Source: an uncultured Caldilineaceae bacterium (GTDB lineage: Bacteria > Chloroflexota > Anaerolineae > Caldilineales > Caldilineaceae). Taken from it: a DNA stretch of 64,000 bases. The stretch lies in assembly GCA_951812725.1 (NCBI GenBank), contig OX638330.1, positions 5,311,405-5,375,404 on the forward strand. The letters run 5' to 3'. The notes under the pieces are model-generated. The model saw only the letters and a program-made list of their open reading frames with translations. It was not told the origin of the DNA and made no database searches. The position numbers and the translations under genes were made by a program. Shown here piece after piece: positions 52,034 through 63,000 of the stretch. The stretch's first letter is position 1. Every line of letters begins with the position of its first letter.

Positions 52034-53335
52034 ATGTCTTCACGACTCCTTTTCCTGCTCACCGCACTGATCGTCTCCTGGATCTTTGCGCTGAATAGCG
52101 GGCGCCCCCTCGCTTTCAACCTCGCCTACCTGTTGAGCGGCATCCTCGCGCTCAGCTATATCTGGTCGTGGAACAGCACCCGCGCCATTCATATCAATCG
52201 CCACACCCGCGCCCGCCGCAGTCAGGTCGGCCAGCACTTTGAAGAAAGCTTCGAAGTCCGCAACCAGGGGCGCCTGCCCAAACTGTGGCTCGAAGTGCGC
52301 GACTTCTCGACCGTGCCCTTCCATGGCGCCAGCCGCGTCGTCAGCCATCTGCAAGGGCGGTCCCGCCATCGCTGGCAGGTGCGAACCTACTGCCAGCAGC
52401 GCGGCTTCTACCGCCTCGGCCCCATGCGCCTCCTCAGCGGCGACCCCTTGGGCCTCTTCTCCATCGACCAGAACCTGAGCCAGACCAGCGACCTGATCGT
52501 CTATCCCGCCACCGTGTCCCTGGCCGCCTTTCAACCACCCGCCGCCGACCTGGCCGGCGGCGAAGCCCTCAACCGCCGCGCCCAATACCTCACTACCAAT
52601 GTCTCCGGCATCCGCGAATACGCGCCCGGCGACAGCTTCAACCGTATCCACTGGTTATCCACCGCCCGCACCGGGCGCCTGATGACCAGAGAGTTCGAAT
52701 TGGACCCGTCAGCCGATATCTGGCTCTTTCTCGATCTGCACAGGGGCGCGGCGCACAGCCTGCCGTGGAAACTGTCCCCGCCCGCCGCCGGCGTCTTCGG
52801 TCTCAGCGGCCACAAACGCGGCGACGCCCTGGAATTGGCGCCCAGCACCCTCGAATACGCCGTAACCGCAGCCGCCAGCATTGCCCGCTACTTTCTCCTG
52901 CGCAATCGCGCCGTCGGCCTGGTTTGGCAGGGCAGTCAACGCTACCTGTTACAGATCGACCGCGGCGAGCGGCAGATGCGCAAAATGCTGGAGGCCCTCG
53001 CAATCGTGTCAGCCGAAGGCCGCATGTCCTTCGATCAACTGCTCGTCACCGAGGGCGTGCGCCTCAATCGCAATGACATGATTCTCGCAATCACCGCCGA
53101 CCCCGACCCCGCCTGGGTGCGCGCCCTGCGCGAGATCCGCCGCCGCGGCGTGCACAGCGTCGCCGTTGTCATCGACGGCTCCACCTTCGGCGGCCAGGAA
53201 CCCTACCAGGAGCTCACCCACGAATTGGCCCTGTCCAACATCCCCACCTACCACGTCCGCCGCGGCGACGACATCGGCGCCGTCCTCGGCCGCCCCGGCA
53301 ACGGCGAACCCTGGCCCACATTCACCGCCCAATAA
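52034..53335 (+). CDS. DUF58 domain membrane protein
   Basis: A 433-residue protein with two N-terminal membrane helices (LLFLLTALIVSWIFALNSG; FNLAYLLSGILALSYIWSW), then a beta region (FEESFEVRNQGRLPKLWLEV, RSRHRWQVRTYCQQRGFYRL, GPMRLLSGDPLGLF) and the DUF58 core (NVSGIREYAPGDSFNRIHWL, STARTGRLMTREFEL). After it comes a VWA-like fold in which Asp and Ser residues (DIWLFLDLHRG; MILAITADPDPAWV) replace the usual MIDAS pattern. DUF58/MoxR pairs occur in nearly all phyla and affect envelope or transport functions, mechanism unproven. The space before the ATG holds ACTGAAAACTAAAGACTAAA-type sequence, with no strong Shine-Dalgarno. Confidence 0.92.
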   Translation: MSSRLLFLLTALIVSWIFALNSGRPLAFNLAYLLSGILALSYIWSWNSTRAIHINRHTRARRSQVGQHFEESFEVRNQGRLPKLWLEVRDFSTVPFHGASRVVSHLQGRSRHRWQVRTYCQQRGFYRLGPMRLLSGDPLGLFSIDQNLSQTSDLIVYPATVSLAAFQPPAADLAGGEALNRRAQYLTTNVSGIREYAPGDSFNRIHWLSTARTGRLMTREFELDPSADIWLFLDLHRGAAHSLPWKLSPPAAGVFGLSGHKRGDALELAPSTLEYAVTAAASIARYFLLRNRAVGLVWQGSQRYLLQIDRGERQMRKMLEALAIVSAEGRMSFDQLLVTEGVRLNRNDMILAITADPDPAWVRALREIRRRGVHSVAVVIDGSTFGGQEPYQELTHELALSNIPTYHVRRGDDIGAVLGRPGNGEPWPTFTAQ

Positions 53336-53404
53336 ACCGCACACACTTCCAGCACCCCCGCCCCCGTCGACCCAAGCAAAGTTTTTCTCATCCCTATTTT
53401 ATGG

Positions 53405-53462
53405 GCGGTCGGCCGCAAGCGGCCTCCCTTGTGCAGGGGCTGCGCCCCCGCAACGCCCCCCT
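53405..53462. repeat. Twin-hairpin repeat core, variant with compensatory stem
   Basis: Same core as at 21641, but the first hairpin is GGCCG-CAAG-CGGCC instead of GGGCC-TTC-GGCCC. Both strands of the stem changed together, while the second hairpin and flanks are unchanged. Confidence 0.8.
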
Positions 53463-53562
53463 CCAAAACCCGCGCCGCAGCCATCCGCCATCGTCGCTGC
53501 TTGCCCGCCGCTCCAACCGCAGACCTAACCTATCAACCCGAATAGCGGCATAAACAAGCAGT

Positions 53563-54025
53563 ATAGGTGGCCCTTCGTGTCCTCCGAGGAAGAAAAGATG
53601 TGTTCTTAGTGGCCCTTCGCGGCCCTTCATGGATCAAAAGGGTTTGAGGTGTTCTTAGTGGCCCTTCGTGGTCCTTCGCGGCCCTTCGTGGATTAAAGGG
53701 GTTGAGGTGTTCTCCGAGGCCCTTCGTGGATCAAAGGGGTATGAGGTGTTCTTAGTGGCCCTTCGTGGTCCTTCGCGGCCCTTCGTGGATTAAAGGGGTT
53801 TAAGGTGTTCTTCGCGGTCCTTCGCGGCCCTTCGTGGATCAAAGGGGTTTGAGGTGTTCTTAGTGGCCCTTCGTGGTCCTTCGCGGCCCTTCGTGGATTA
53901 AAGGGGTTGAGGTGTTCTTAGTGGCCCTTCGTGGTCCTTCGCGGCCCTTCGTGGATTAAAGGGGTTGAGGTGTTCTCCGAGGCCCTTCGTGGATCAAAGG
54001 GGTATGAGGTGTTCTCCGCGGCCCC
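53563..54025. repeat. Imperfect minisatellite (about eight units of 43-60 bp)
   Basis: Units contain GAGGTGTTCTTAGTGGCC, CTTCGTGGTCCTTCGC and CCTTCGTGGATTAAAGGGG in variable order and length; the key GAGGTGTTCT word recurs about eight times. Longer and shorter units alternate, suggesting nested duplication. It is noncoding. A related short stretch lies at 55655-55735. It is not a CRISPR: no constant repeat with unique spacers. Confidence 0.85.
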
Positions 54026-54093
54026 TTCAACTAAACTATCGCGCACCAGCGGTGTTATTAAAAACTAGAAACCAAGAACCAAACACCGCCCTT

Positions 54094-55158
54094 CTAACTG
54101 CTCTCCCGAACAACAAGCCGCGTCTCGCTTATATGCGGCGTTTCCAAATCCCCCTCATTAATCTGCTCATTGATCAACTGAAAAAGAGTGCGAATCGCCA
54201 ACCGCGGCTGGCTGTCCACATCCCGATGAACCGTCGTCAGCGGCGGGCTCGATACACTCGCATCCGGCAAATCGCCAAAACCAACCACCGCCAGATCGTC
54301 CGGCACCGAAATCCCCTCTCTGCGCGCCCCGCTCAGAATCCCCAACGCACGCACATCGCTTACACAAAAGACCGCCGTCGGCCGCCGCCGCAACTGCCAG
54401 ATATTCTGGAACGACTGGTGCCCCGCCGAAGGCACGCCGCGCGCATGCACGATCTGCACCGCCGCCGGCGGCAGACCGGCCTCCGCAACCGCCTGCGAAA
54501 ATCCCCGCACCCTGCGTTCGATAGTAGGAATCACCACCCCGTCGCGGCGCGGCGTCATCGTCGCGATCGCAAACTGGCGGTGCCCCTTTGCCAGAAGATG
54601 TTGCGCGGCTGCATACGCGCCGCCGTGGTCGTCAATGTTGAAAGTCGGCGCCTGAATGTTGTCCGCGCTGTCGAGCAGAACGATCGGGCGCAGCGACCGT
54701 TGCACCGCTTCAGTCACCGGATGGGCGCTGTCGATGAAGAACATCAGGAAACCGTCCGCCGCAATCGAGGCCAGCCACGTAGACGGCGCCATCGCCTCGC
54801 TGCTTGGGGGCGAGTCGCCGCGCCATGACTCATGCATCGACGCCAGCAGAATTCGCTTCTCCTCCCGGTCGCAGGCCGCGCCTACCTCACCCAGAAAGTG
54901 GGTGAAAAGAGGATCATGCAACATCCAGTTCAGGCTGGTGGGCACCAGCAGGCCAATTGCGTTCGTGCGGCCTGTCGCCAGTGTGCGCGCGACCGGATGG
55001 GGCTGGTAGCCCAGATTCTCGGCCGTGTCGAGAATATGTTCGCGCGTGCTGTGGCTCAACTGGTGAGGAGCATTGTATGCGAACGATACCGCGGTCGGAG
55101 ACACGCCCGCCTGGCGCGCCACATCCCGCAATGTCACCCGCTTCCTCTTCCTGCTCAA
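54094..55158 (-). CDS. LacI family transcriptional regulator
   Basis: A 354-residue repressor-type regulator. The N-terminal HTH is classical: VTLRDVARQAGVSPTAVSFA (residues ~7-26), the hinge region YQPHPVARTLATGRTNAIGL, then the periplasmic-binding-protein-like effector domain with GLLVPTSLNWMLHDPLF, DGFLMFFIDSAHP, IDDHGGAYAAAQHLLAKGHR, RVRGFSQAVAEAGL, FCVSDVRALGIL, VGFGDLPDASVSSPPLTTV. It binds operator DNA as a dimer and senses a sugar or related metabolite. No transporter or catabolic operon sits directly beside it; the sugar-binding lipoprotein operon is ~4 kb away, which is a possible target but unproven. The downstream end carries an ACTAGAAACCAAGAACC-type tract. Confidence 0.95.
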   Translation of the reverse strand: MSRKRKRVTLRDVARQAGVSPTAVSFAYNAPHQLSHSTREHILDTAENLGYQPHPVARTLATGRTNAIGLLVPTSLNWMLHDPLFTHFLGEVGAACDREEKRILLASMHESWRGDSPPSSEAMAPSTWLASIAADGFLMFFIDSAHPVTEAVQRSLRPIVLLDSADNIQAPTFNIDDHGGAYAAAQHLLAKGHRQFAIATMTPRRDGVVIPTIERRVRGFSQAVAEAGLPPAAVQIVHARGVPSAGHQSFQNIWQLRRRPTAVFCVSDVRALGILSGARREGISVPDDLAVVGFGDLPDASVSSPPLTTVHRDVDSQPRLAIRTLFQLINEQINEGDLETPHISETRLVVRESS

Positions 55159-55271
55159 TACCCCATTCCCCCTCTCTCGCTTCCCGTATTCACAGTCTGG
55201 TTCTCAGTGAAAAAGCGCCCAGCGAACGGCCGACTGCCACTGCCCGTACGCGTCCAGCGGTTACTAAAAAC

Positions 55272-55556
55272 GTAACTACTCAGCCGCGACTGATTCGCAA
55301 ATCTGAACGAGGGGAGCAAAGGCGTTTTTCTCCCCTCATTGTTGTTTTTTTGGGCGGTCGGGCCTTCGGCCCTCCCTTGTGCAGGGGCTGCGCCCCCGCA
55401 ACGCCCCCCTACAAAAACATGCCTCACCGACCGTGTGCCTTCTTCGCAACCTGTCGGCTGGCGAGCATGGCGGCCGCTGTACACCAGTTGCGTCACCAAG
55501 AGCCTGAACAGTTCCAAGGATGACTGGCTGGTCAACTGCTGTGGCTTAGTAGTTAC
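55272..55556. mobile_element. 285-bp MITE-like element, copy 2
   Basis: Second copy of the element at 21559-21843, again exactly 285 bp and in the same orientation. Ends: left GTAACTACTCAGCC, complement of right GTAACTACTAAGCC (13 of 14 match). The twin-hairpin core lies at 55354-55410. No clear target duplication here. Noncoding. Confidence 0.7.
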
Positions 55557-55847
55557 TAGGTCTCGTTGACGTTTGTCTGAACAACAACTTCCGGGTGCAA
55601 AATGCGCCTGATTGTCGAAGGGCGGCGCAGCTGCGCAAAGTAATTTCGTCACGCCTTTGGTGTTCTCCGCGTCCTCCGCGGACAAAAAGGTGTTCTTCGC
55701 GACCCTTCGCGTGACTTCGCGGATCAATTGGTTTTGTCTATTTCAACATTCAAGCGAGAAACATCCCTTACAGGCCTGCAGGCTTTCAGTTCGTGTTGAC
55801 ATCTGAACAGCCTTCCCAAAATGTCAACGGAGCCTAGAAACTAAAAA

Positions 55848-56573
55848 CTAAAAGCCCGCCTCCGCAAGCGCGCTCTTCTGCATGCGGTGCAGTTCGTCAA
55901 TACCCATCTCCGCCAGCAGCAGCATCGCGTTGAACGCACCCTTGCTGAACGGCTCCCCCTCCGCTGTGCCCTGCGCCTCGACGAATTCACCGCTGTCCGT
56001 CATCACCACGTTAAAATCGACATCCGCGTTCTGGTCCATCTGGTAGTCAAGGTCCAGAAAAGCCTTGCCGTTGAGGATGCCAACACTGACCGCTGCCACC
56101 TGGTGGATCAGCGTGCCCGGTTTGGCCCTCTTCCGGCGTTCCAGCCGCTTGATCGCCAGCGCCAGCGCCACGTACCCGCCTGTCACCGCCGCCGTGCGCG
56201 TGCCCCCGTCCGCCTGGATCACATCGCAGTCGACGATGATCTGGCGCTCGCCCAGCCTTTCCAGGTCCACCGCCGCCCGCAGACTGCGGCCAATCAGCCG
56301 CGTGATCTCCTGCGTGCGCCCCTTCGGCCGCATCGTCTCCCGATCAACCCGAGTATGCGTGCTGCGCGGCAGCATCGCATACTCCGCCGTCACCCAACCG
56401 TGCCGCAGCGACGAACGGTGCAGCCAGCGCGGCACGCGCTCCTCCACAGTCGCATTGCACAACACCTTCGTATCCCCCATGCTGATCAGCACAGAGCCTT
56501 CCGGGTGCAGAATATAATCAAGTTCGAATCGGACCGGGCGCAGTTCATTCTCAGCCCGCTTTTGCGCAGCCAC
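55848..56573 (-). CDS. rph: RNase PH (tRNA 3'-end processing phosphorolytic exoribonuclease)
   Basis: A 241-residue RNase PH, which trims 3' extensions of tRNA precursors by phosphorolysis. Motifs: ELRPVRFELDYILHPEGSVL, GDTKVLCNATVEERVPRWL, GWVTAEYAMLPRSTHTR, RPKGRTQEITRLIGRSLRAA, VDCDVIQADGGTRTAAVTGG, AAVSVGILNGKAFLDLDYQM, EFVEAQGTAEGEPFSK. The length and motif order are normal. The likely start is GTG at 56573 (AAGGAG upstream, although somewhat far at ~13 bases). It is cytoplasmic, homohexameric in known members. Transcribed alone; a structured inverted-repeat element lies ~100 bp upstream in its leader region. Confidence 0.96.
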   Translation of the reverse strand: MAAQKRAENELRPVRFELDYILHPEGSVLISMGDTKVLCNATVEERVPRWLHRSSLRHGWVTAEYAMLPRSTHTRVDRETMRPKGRTQEITRLIGRSLRAAVDLERLGERQIIVDCDVIQADGGTRTAAVTGGYVALALAIKRLERRKRAKPGTLIHQVAAVSVGILNGKAFLDLDYQMDQNADVDFNVVMTDSGEFVEAQGTAEGEPFSKGAFNAMLLLAEMGIDELHRMQKSALAEAGF

Positions 56574-57095
56574 GTGTAGTCAGCGCTCCTTTCACGCGTT
56601 TCCTGCCCTTGCCAAATGCAGCCGCTAACGCGTTTACTAAACTGTTTAATTAACCGCGCAATCATACGCCCTAATGGGGTAAGTCGCAAACCTGTGGCGG
56701 CGAGCGCGCCGGCAAAGTAAGGCCGCACGCCCTTACCCATAGCGAGCCGCAACTGCCAGCCGCACAGAAACGCGTGACGACCGTCTTGACCACCTGGTGG
56801 ACCCAGAGGACCTGAATCGCAACCTTTATGCCCGATGATTCTGTGGCGAGTTCCCGGGCAGAAGAATTAGCAGAGTTCCAGCAGCCTCAAGTCCTCCGCG
56901 GCAATACCGCGCCCCCGCTGAAGTGAGGTGTAAGCGGCGCGCATACGACAAAGATCATACACGTCAGTTTCACCAGCCTACCGCCTTCGTCAGCTCTTTA
57001 CCGGCCGCCGCCCGCGTTCGACAGAAACCCCGGAAAACGGGCGCTTCGCACGCGCCATCCCGTCCGTCGGCAGATAAACGAAAAACAGCCCGGCG
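56574..57095. other. Intergenic region between rph and the giant surface protein
   Basis: About 520 bp with no credible gene. It holds the structured element at 56674-56740 and the rph leader; the rest is unremarkable. Confidence 0.5.
56674..56740. promoter_or_regulatory. Structured inverted-repeat element in the rph leader (possible RNA element)
   Basis: A 67-nt fold: outer stem ATGGGGTAAG / CTTACCCAT (one bulged G) enclosing an inner stem GTGGCGGC / GCCGCAC (one bulge), with a GCGCGCC-rich loop. It sits ~100 bp upstream of rph (minus). It does not fit any riboswitch consensus I know. The palindromic nature means the strand is undetermined. Confidence 0.35.
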
Positions 57096-60000
57096 TTAAT
57101 TGGGTTCTTCAGGCACCAGAACCGACTGCTCCGGGGCCCACACGACGTCGTCCATCGCGCAACTGGCTATGAGGCAGGTGCCCACTCTGACATAGTACAA
57201 GGTGTCGAATTCGAGGCCGGTACTCACCGTGTGAGAACTCTGGGCACTGGACCAAGAGGACGCGCCTTCGGCGAAGAAGCGGAAGATGCCGTCGCTGTCA
57301 GGATCCAGAACCGCGCCCCTTTCGTTCCGAGGGCTGGCGGCGTTGACGTGTGAGCGGCTCCCGCTCGCTGCCGTGTCGTGCTCCTCGTCAGACGTGCGCC
57401 ACTGAACGACAAAAGCCCGTGCGCCGCTGTGGCTCCTCCAGTTGACCGCGATCACCGGCCGCCTCCCGATCACCTCCGACTGCACCGACACCTCTCGGGG
57501 CGCTACCTGACTGTACGTTCTCTCCGGTATCTTCACGGTGATCTCGGCGACTGGGCTCCAGATTCCGTTCTTGTCCCTCACCTGCACCTGGTAACCATAC
57601 GTGCCGCCGGCCTGCGCGGAATCGGTCCACTCCGTACGACGGGTCCCGCTCTCATGCCACAAGAAGATCAGCGGACAGGCCCCCGGGACGCGGGGGTTAA
57701 CCCCATCCGCGTCGCTTCCAAGAGGGCAACTGTAACCGGGACGATGCCAGTAGCGTCCGACCCGGATACCGGTGGCCTGGACAGGGACATCCCATTCCAG
57801 TTCGGCCCACCGATCAGTGGTCTCCCATATGCCGTTGACCAGCGTCCCGTTGAGGACTCGGAACTCTCCGGGGGCAGCCAGCGGGACCGGTGTCGCCGTG
57901 ATCGTGGTAACCTCGCCCGCGCCTCGCGTGTTGCGGGCACGCACAGAGAACTCGTACTGGGTGTCATTGGTGAGCCCGGAGAAGGAATAGGAGCGAACAG
58001 AACTGGCGAGAGTGATCCAGTCTTGGAGGCCCTGTCTCACCTGGTAATCGAAAATGGGGAGACCGCCGTCATCAAGAGGTCGAAACCAGTTGATCGTCAC
58101 CTCTCCTTCTCCCGCTTCTGCGTAGAGGTGGCGGACTGGTCCAGGCGGGGTGCCGTCTGTTGCGTCGTTCAGGCTCACCACGGTTTCGTTCGTCGTTCCC
58201 TCAGTCACGCCGGTGGGCAGCGTGCCGAAGGTCAGCTTTACGCTCTCGCCGTCTTCGGCGACAGCGTCGCTCGTCGCCGCGAACGAGAAGGACTTCAATG
58301 TTTCGCCGCTGCTGAATATCACACTGCCGGGAACACCCGAATAGTCGCCGTCGGACGCGCCGCCCTGGTTGGTCGTACTGACGGGAATCGTGACCGTGCG
58401 TTCCGGGTCAGCGCTGAGCGAAACCGCGATCGTGACGCTGCTGTTTTCCTCGACCGGGTAGCTCGCATGCACAAAGCTGACGTTTACTGACGGCACATCT
58501 TCGTCGCTGATGATCACCACGGTTTCGTTCGTCGTTCCCTCAGTCACGCCGGCTGGCAGCGTACCGAAGGTCAGCTTCACGCTTTCGTCGTCGTCGTCGA
58601 CAGAGTCGTCCGCCGCCGCGAAGGAGAAGGACTTCGACGTTTCACCGCTATTGAATGTCACACTGACGGGCACACCCGAATAGTCGCCGTCGGACGCGCC
58701 GCCCTGGTTGGTCGCACTGATCGGAATCGTGACCGTGCGTTCAGGGTCAGCGCTGAGCGAGACCGCGATCGTGACGCTGCTGCCCTCGCCCGCCGTGTAA
58801 CTCGCCTGCCCAAAGCTGACGTTTACTGACGGCACATCGTCGTCGCCGATGGTCACCACGGTCTCGTCTGTCGTTCCCCCAGTCACGCCGGCTGGCAGCG
58901 TTCCGAAGGTCAGCTTCACGCTCTCGTCGTCATCGTCAACAGAGTCGTCCGTCGCCGCGAAGGAGAAGGACTTCGACGTTTCACCGCTGTTGAATGTCAC
59001 ACTGGCGGGCACACCCGAATAGTCGTCGCCGGACGCGCCGCCCTGATTGGTCGCACTGATCGGAATCGTTACCGTGTGTTCCGGGTCAGCGCTGAGCGAG
59101 ATAGCAACCGTGGCGCTGCTGCCCTCGCCCGCCGTGTAACTCGCCTGCGCAAAGCCGACGTTTACTGACGGCACATCGTCGTCGCCGATGGTCACCACGG
59201 TCTCGTCTGTCGATCCCTCAGCCACGCCGGCTGGCAGCGTACCGAAGGTCAGCTTCACGCTCTCGCCGTCATCGTCGACAGAGTCGTCCGTCGCCGCGAA
59301 GGAGAAGGACTTCGACGTTTCACCGCTGTTGAAAGTGATGCTGCCGGGCACACCTGAATAGTCGCCGTCGGACGCGCCGCCCTGATTGGTCGCACTAATC
59401 GGAATCGTGACCGTGCGTTCAGCATCAGCGCTGAGCGAGATAGCAACCGTGACGCTGCTGCCCTCGCCGACCGTGTAACTCGCCTGCGCGAAGTCCACGG
59501 TCACCTCCGGCGTGTCATTATCCCCAATGCTGATCGTCGTCGTGGTCGGGAAGCCCGGATTGACCCCGGCAGGCAGCGTGCCGAACCGCAGCGTCAGGCT
59601 CTCGTCGTCGTCGTCCTCGCTGTCGTCGGTCGCCGAAACGGCAAAGGACTTCGATACCTCCCCACTGCTGAACGTCAGGCTGGAAGGCAGGCCGCTGTAG
59701 TCCTCTGAACCCGCGCCGCCGTTGTGCGTGACCTCGATCGGAACCGTTACAGACTCCCCTGCGGCGACGACCAGGTCGACCGTCACCGTCACCATGCCGC
59801 CCTCGGTCACACTGTAAGCCTCGGCATCGAACCTGGCCCGCGGGTTGCAGGGATCATACGTGCTTATCGTCACCCACGACGGCAAACCGTCGATCTGCCC
59901 TGTATTCCGATCCATACCTTCGAACAGATTGCCCTCCAGTCTCAGGTCCAACGACGAGACCACGGGAAGCTTGGCAAGCAGGGCAGCGGGATCGGTGAAA

Positions 60001-63000
60001 TCGCCCTCCAGATAGTTGTAACTGAGCCACAACTCGTCCAACATGGTCAGCGCAGAGAAATCAGGAACTGTTCCAGTCAGCTGATTGTCGTTAAGAAGCA
60101 ACTGTTTCATGCTCGTGAGACTGTTCAGTGAAGTTGGGATTTCGCCCGTAAAAAGGTTGCAGTGGAGCCACAACCATTCTAGGTCAGGCACGTTGCTGAA
60201 CGCAGGAATCGGCCCGCTCAGCATGTTGCGATGGACCAGATAATATCTGAGTTTCGGCAGGTTGCTCAGGCTGGCAATGGTTCCGGACAACTGGTTTCTG
60301 TCCATGATGACCGTCGCCAGATTGGCCATGCCGCTGAAGTCGGGGACGGTTCCCGTCAACCGGTTTCTGCCCAACCTCAGACTTCTGAGCGAGCTGAGTT
60401 GGGTCACCGTGACCGGAACGGTTCCCGTCAACTGGTTGTGGTCCGCCCGGAATTCCTCCAAGGCTGGCATGCCTGAGAAATCTGGCAGAGTGCCGCTAAG
60501 CTGATTGCTGTGTGCCCTGAAGTACCTCAAGGCTGGCAAGTCTGATAAATCCGGCAAAGGACCGCTAAGCTGATTGTTTTCTACCCAAAAATCAGTCAGC
60601 GCGGTTCTGCCCGCCAGATCTGGAATCGCCCCTGTTAAGCCGTTATCCTCCAAGTGCACAGACTGCAGACCGGCCATGGAAGACAGGTCTGGAATTGTTC
60701 CCGTTAAGCTGGCTTTCCGAACATCCAGATTCTTCAGCGTGCTGATTTGGCTCAACGTGGCTGGCAAGGCGGCATTAAACTGATTTCTGCTCATAGTGAG
60801 GAATTCGAGAGCCGACATGTTCCCCAATTCGCTTGGAATCGGTCCGCTCAACTCATTGTCATTCATTGACAAGATCTTCAGTTTCGAGAGATTGCCGAAC
60901 TCCATTGGAATCGGGCCGGTCAACTGATTGGATTGCAGAAACAGTTTGTCCAGATTCGTCAGCGCGCCCAATTCAGCAGGAATCGCGCCGCTCAGGTTAT
61001 TGAACTCCAACGCAAGCTCCTTCAATTCGCTGAGGTTGCCAAGCGCAGATGGAATTGAGCCGGTCAATTCGTTATGATCCAGTGCCATCCTCCTCAGCTT
61101 GCTGAGGGCGCCAAGTTCCGGGGGGATGCTGCCGTCGAGGCCTCTGGATTCCATATTGAGGCCGATGACCCGGCCGTCTTCGACACCGACACCCTGCCAG
61201 GAACTGACATCTGTGCCTACAGACCAGGCCGGGGAGAGCGTCGCGCTGCCCACCAGGGTGTCGTGCAGCCCCAGCAAGGTAGCGCAGTCACGCGCCAAGT
61301 CGACAAACTCGTCACCCGCCGCTACCGCGCCGCCCGTGACACAGGCGGACTGGAGGGAAACCGTGGCGCTGAACACGTTCGACGCCTGGCTGCTCTGGCT
61401 GCTGTTATCCTGCGCAGCGCCGCCCGGGATCCGCACCGTCACCACACCAACGAAACCAGCTGTCGGACGGACTGTGGCCGTGTAGACCAACCCCGAGCTG
61501 CTGGTGATGAGGTCGGTGGCTGTAAGCGACAGCGCGTTCGTCAGCGTTATGTCCCCATGGCCGAACGTGTCGCCAACCGCCGCCGAAAAGTCGATCAGAA
61601 CGTCGAAAGCAGGGCCGTCGACCTCATTGACCCCATCGACTACATTCACACCCGCGCCGCCGGCAACTGTAACGGTAGGCCCATCCCTGAGGCCGATCGT
61701 CGACTTGGTTGTGTTCCCCGAACTCTGGCCGGAACCGCCATTACCCTTATCGTCACCAGCGCTTCTGACCCCCGCGCCATTCTGGCTGGAATCGTTGCCC
61801 TGACCGGTCCCGGCTGTGGCAGTGGCTGTGGCAGTGGCTGTGGCAGTAGCTGTGGCAGTAGTTGTGGCAGTAGCTGTGGCAGTAGTCGTGGCAGTAGTTG
61901 TGGCAGTGGCTGTGGCAGTAGGCGTAGCCGTTGGCAAGGCCGTGTCCAGCGTCGCCGACACCTGGTCGGCCCAATCGCTCGTTCCACCGGCGTCGTTGAC
62001 TGCTTGTACCGTATAGAAATAGGTCGTGCCGGCAACGGGGTCAGGGTGGGTGAAAGTCGTCCCCGTGAGGGAGTCCCCGCCGATCTGGCGCCAGTCGATG
62101 ACGCTGTCCCAGACCCAAAGCCCGTAGCGCGTTGCGCCCGCCACCGCGGTCCAACTGAGTTTGATGCTGCCCTCAACCACTTGCGCAGTCAATACAGGCG
62201 CAGAGAGCTCTGCAGCAGGAGTTCGGGTGGCTGTGGCAGTGGGAGTTGCTGTGGCTGTAGGCGTAGCCGTTGGCAAGGCCGCGTCTATCGTCGCCGACAC
62301 CTGGTCGGCCCAATCGCTCGTTCCGCCGGCGTCGTTGACTGCTTGTACCGTATAGAAATAGGTCGTGCCGGCAACGGGGTCAGGGTGGGTGAAAGTCGTC
62401 CCCGTGAGGGAGTCCCCACCGATCTGGCGCCAGTCGATGACGCTGTCCCAGACCCAAAGCCCGTAGCGCGTTGCGCCCGCCACCGCGGTCCAACTGAGTT
62501 TGATGCTGCCCTCAACCACCTGCGCAGTCAATACAGGCGCAGAGAGCTCGGCGGCAGGAGTTCGAGTCGCCGTGGCAGTGGGAGTCGCTGTGGCAGTGGG
62601 AGTCGCTGTGGCTGTAGGCGTAGCCGTTGGCAAGGCCGCGTCTACCGTCGCCGACACCTGGTCGGCCCAATCGCTCGTTTCGCCGGCGTCGTTGACTGCT
62701 TGTACCGTATAGAAATAGGTCGTGCCGGCAACGGGGTCGGAGTGGGTGAACGTCGTCCCCGTGAGGCTGTCCCCACCGATCTGACGCCAGTCGTTGACGC
62801 TGTCCCAGACCCAAAGCCCGTAGCGCGTTGCGCCCGCCACCGCGGTCCAACTGAGTTCGATGCTGCCTTCAACTGCCTGCGCAGTCAATACAGGCGCAGA
62901 AAGCCCGGCGGCAGGTGGCGACGGTGTCGCAGTAGCTTCCGCGCCGGAGGCAGAGATACGGGGTCCAGGTCCGGCGCCGGATATCCTGGAACTGATGCTC

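Noticed and set aside
53563..54025. Possible CRISPR array
   Set aside because: Units differ in length and in the conserved words, there are no unique spacers between constant repeats, and no cas gene is nearby.
56674..56740. c-di-GMP or cobalamin riboswitch in the rph leader
   Set aside because: A CAAACC-TGTGG stretch recalls the c-di-GMP-I core, but the second half of that motif and the expected pairing are missing; the cobalamin box is not present.
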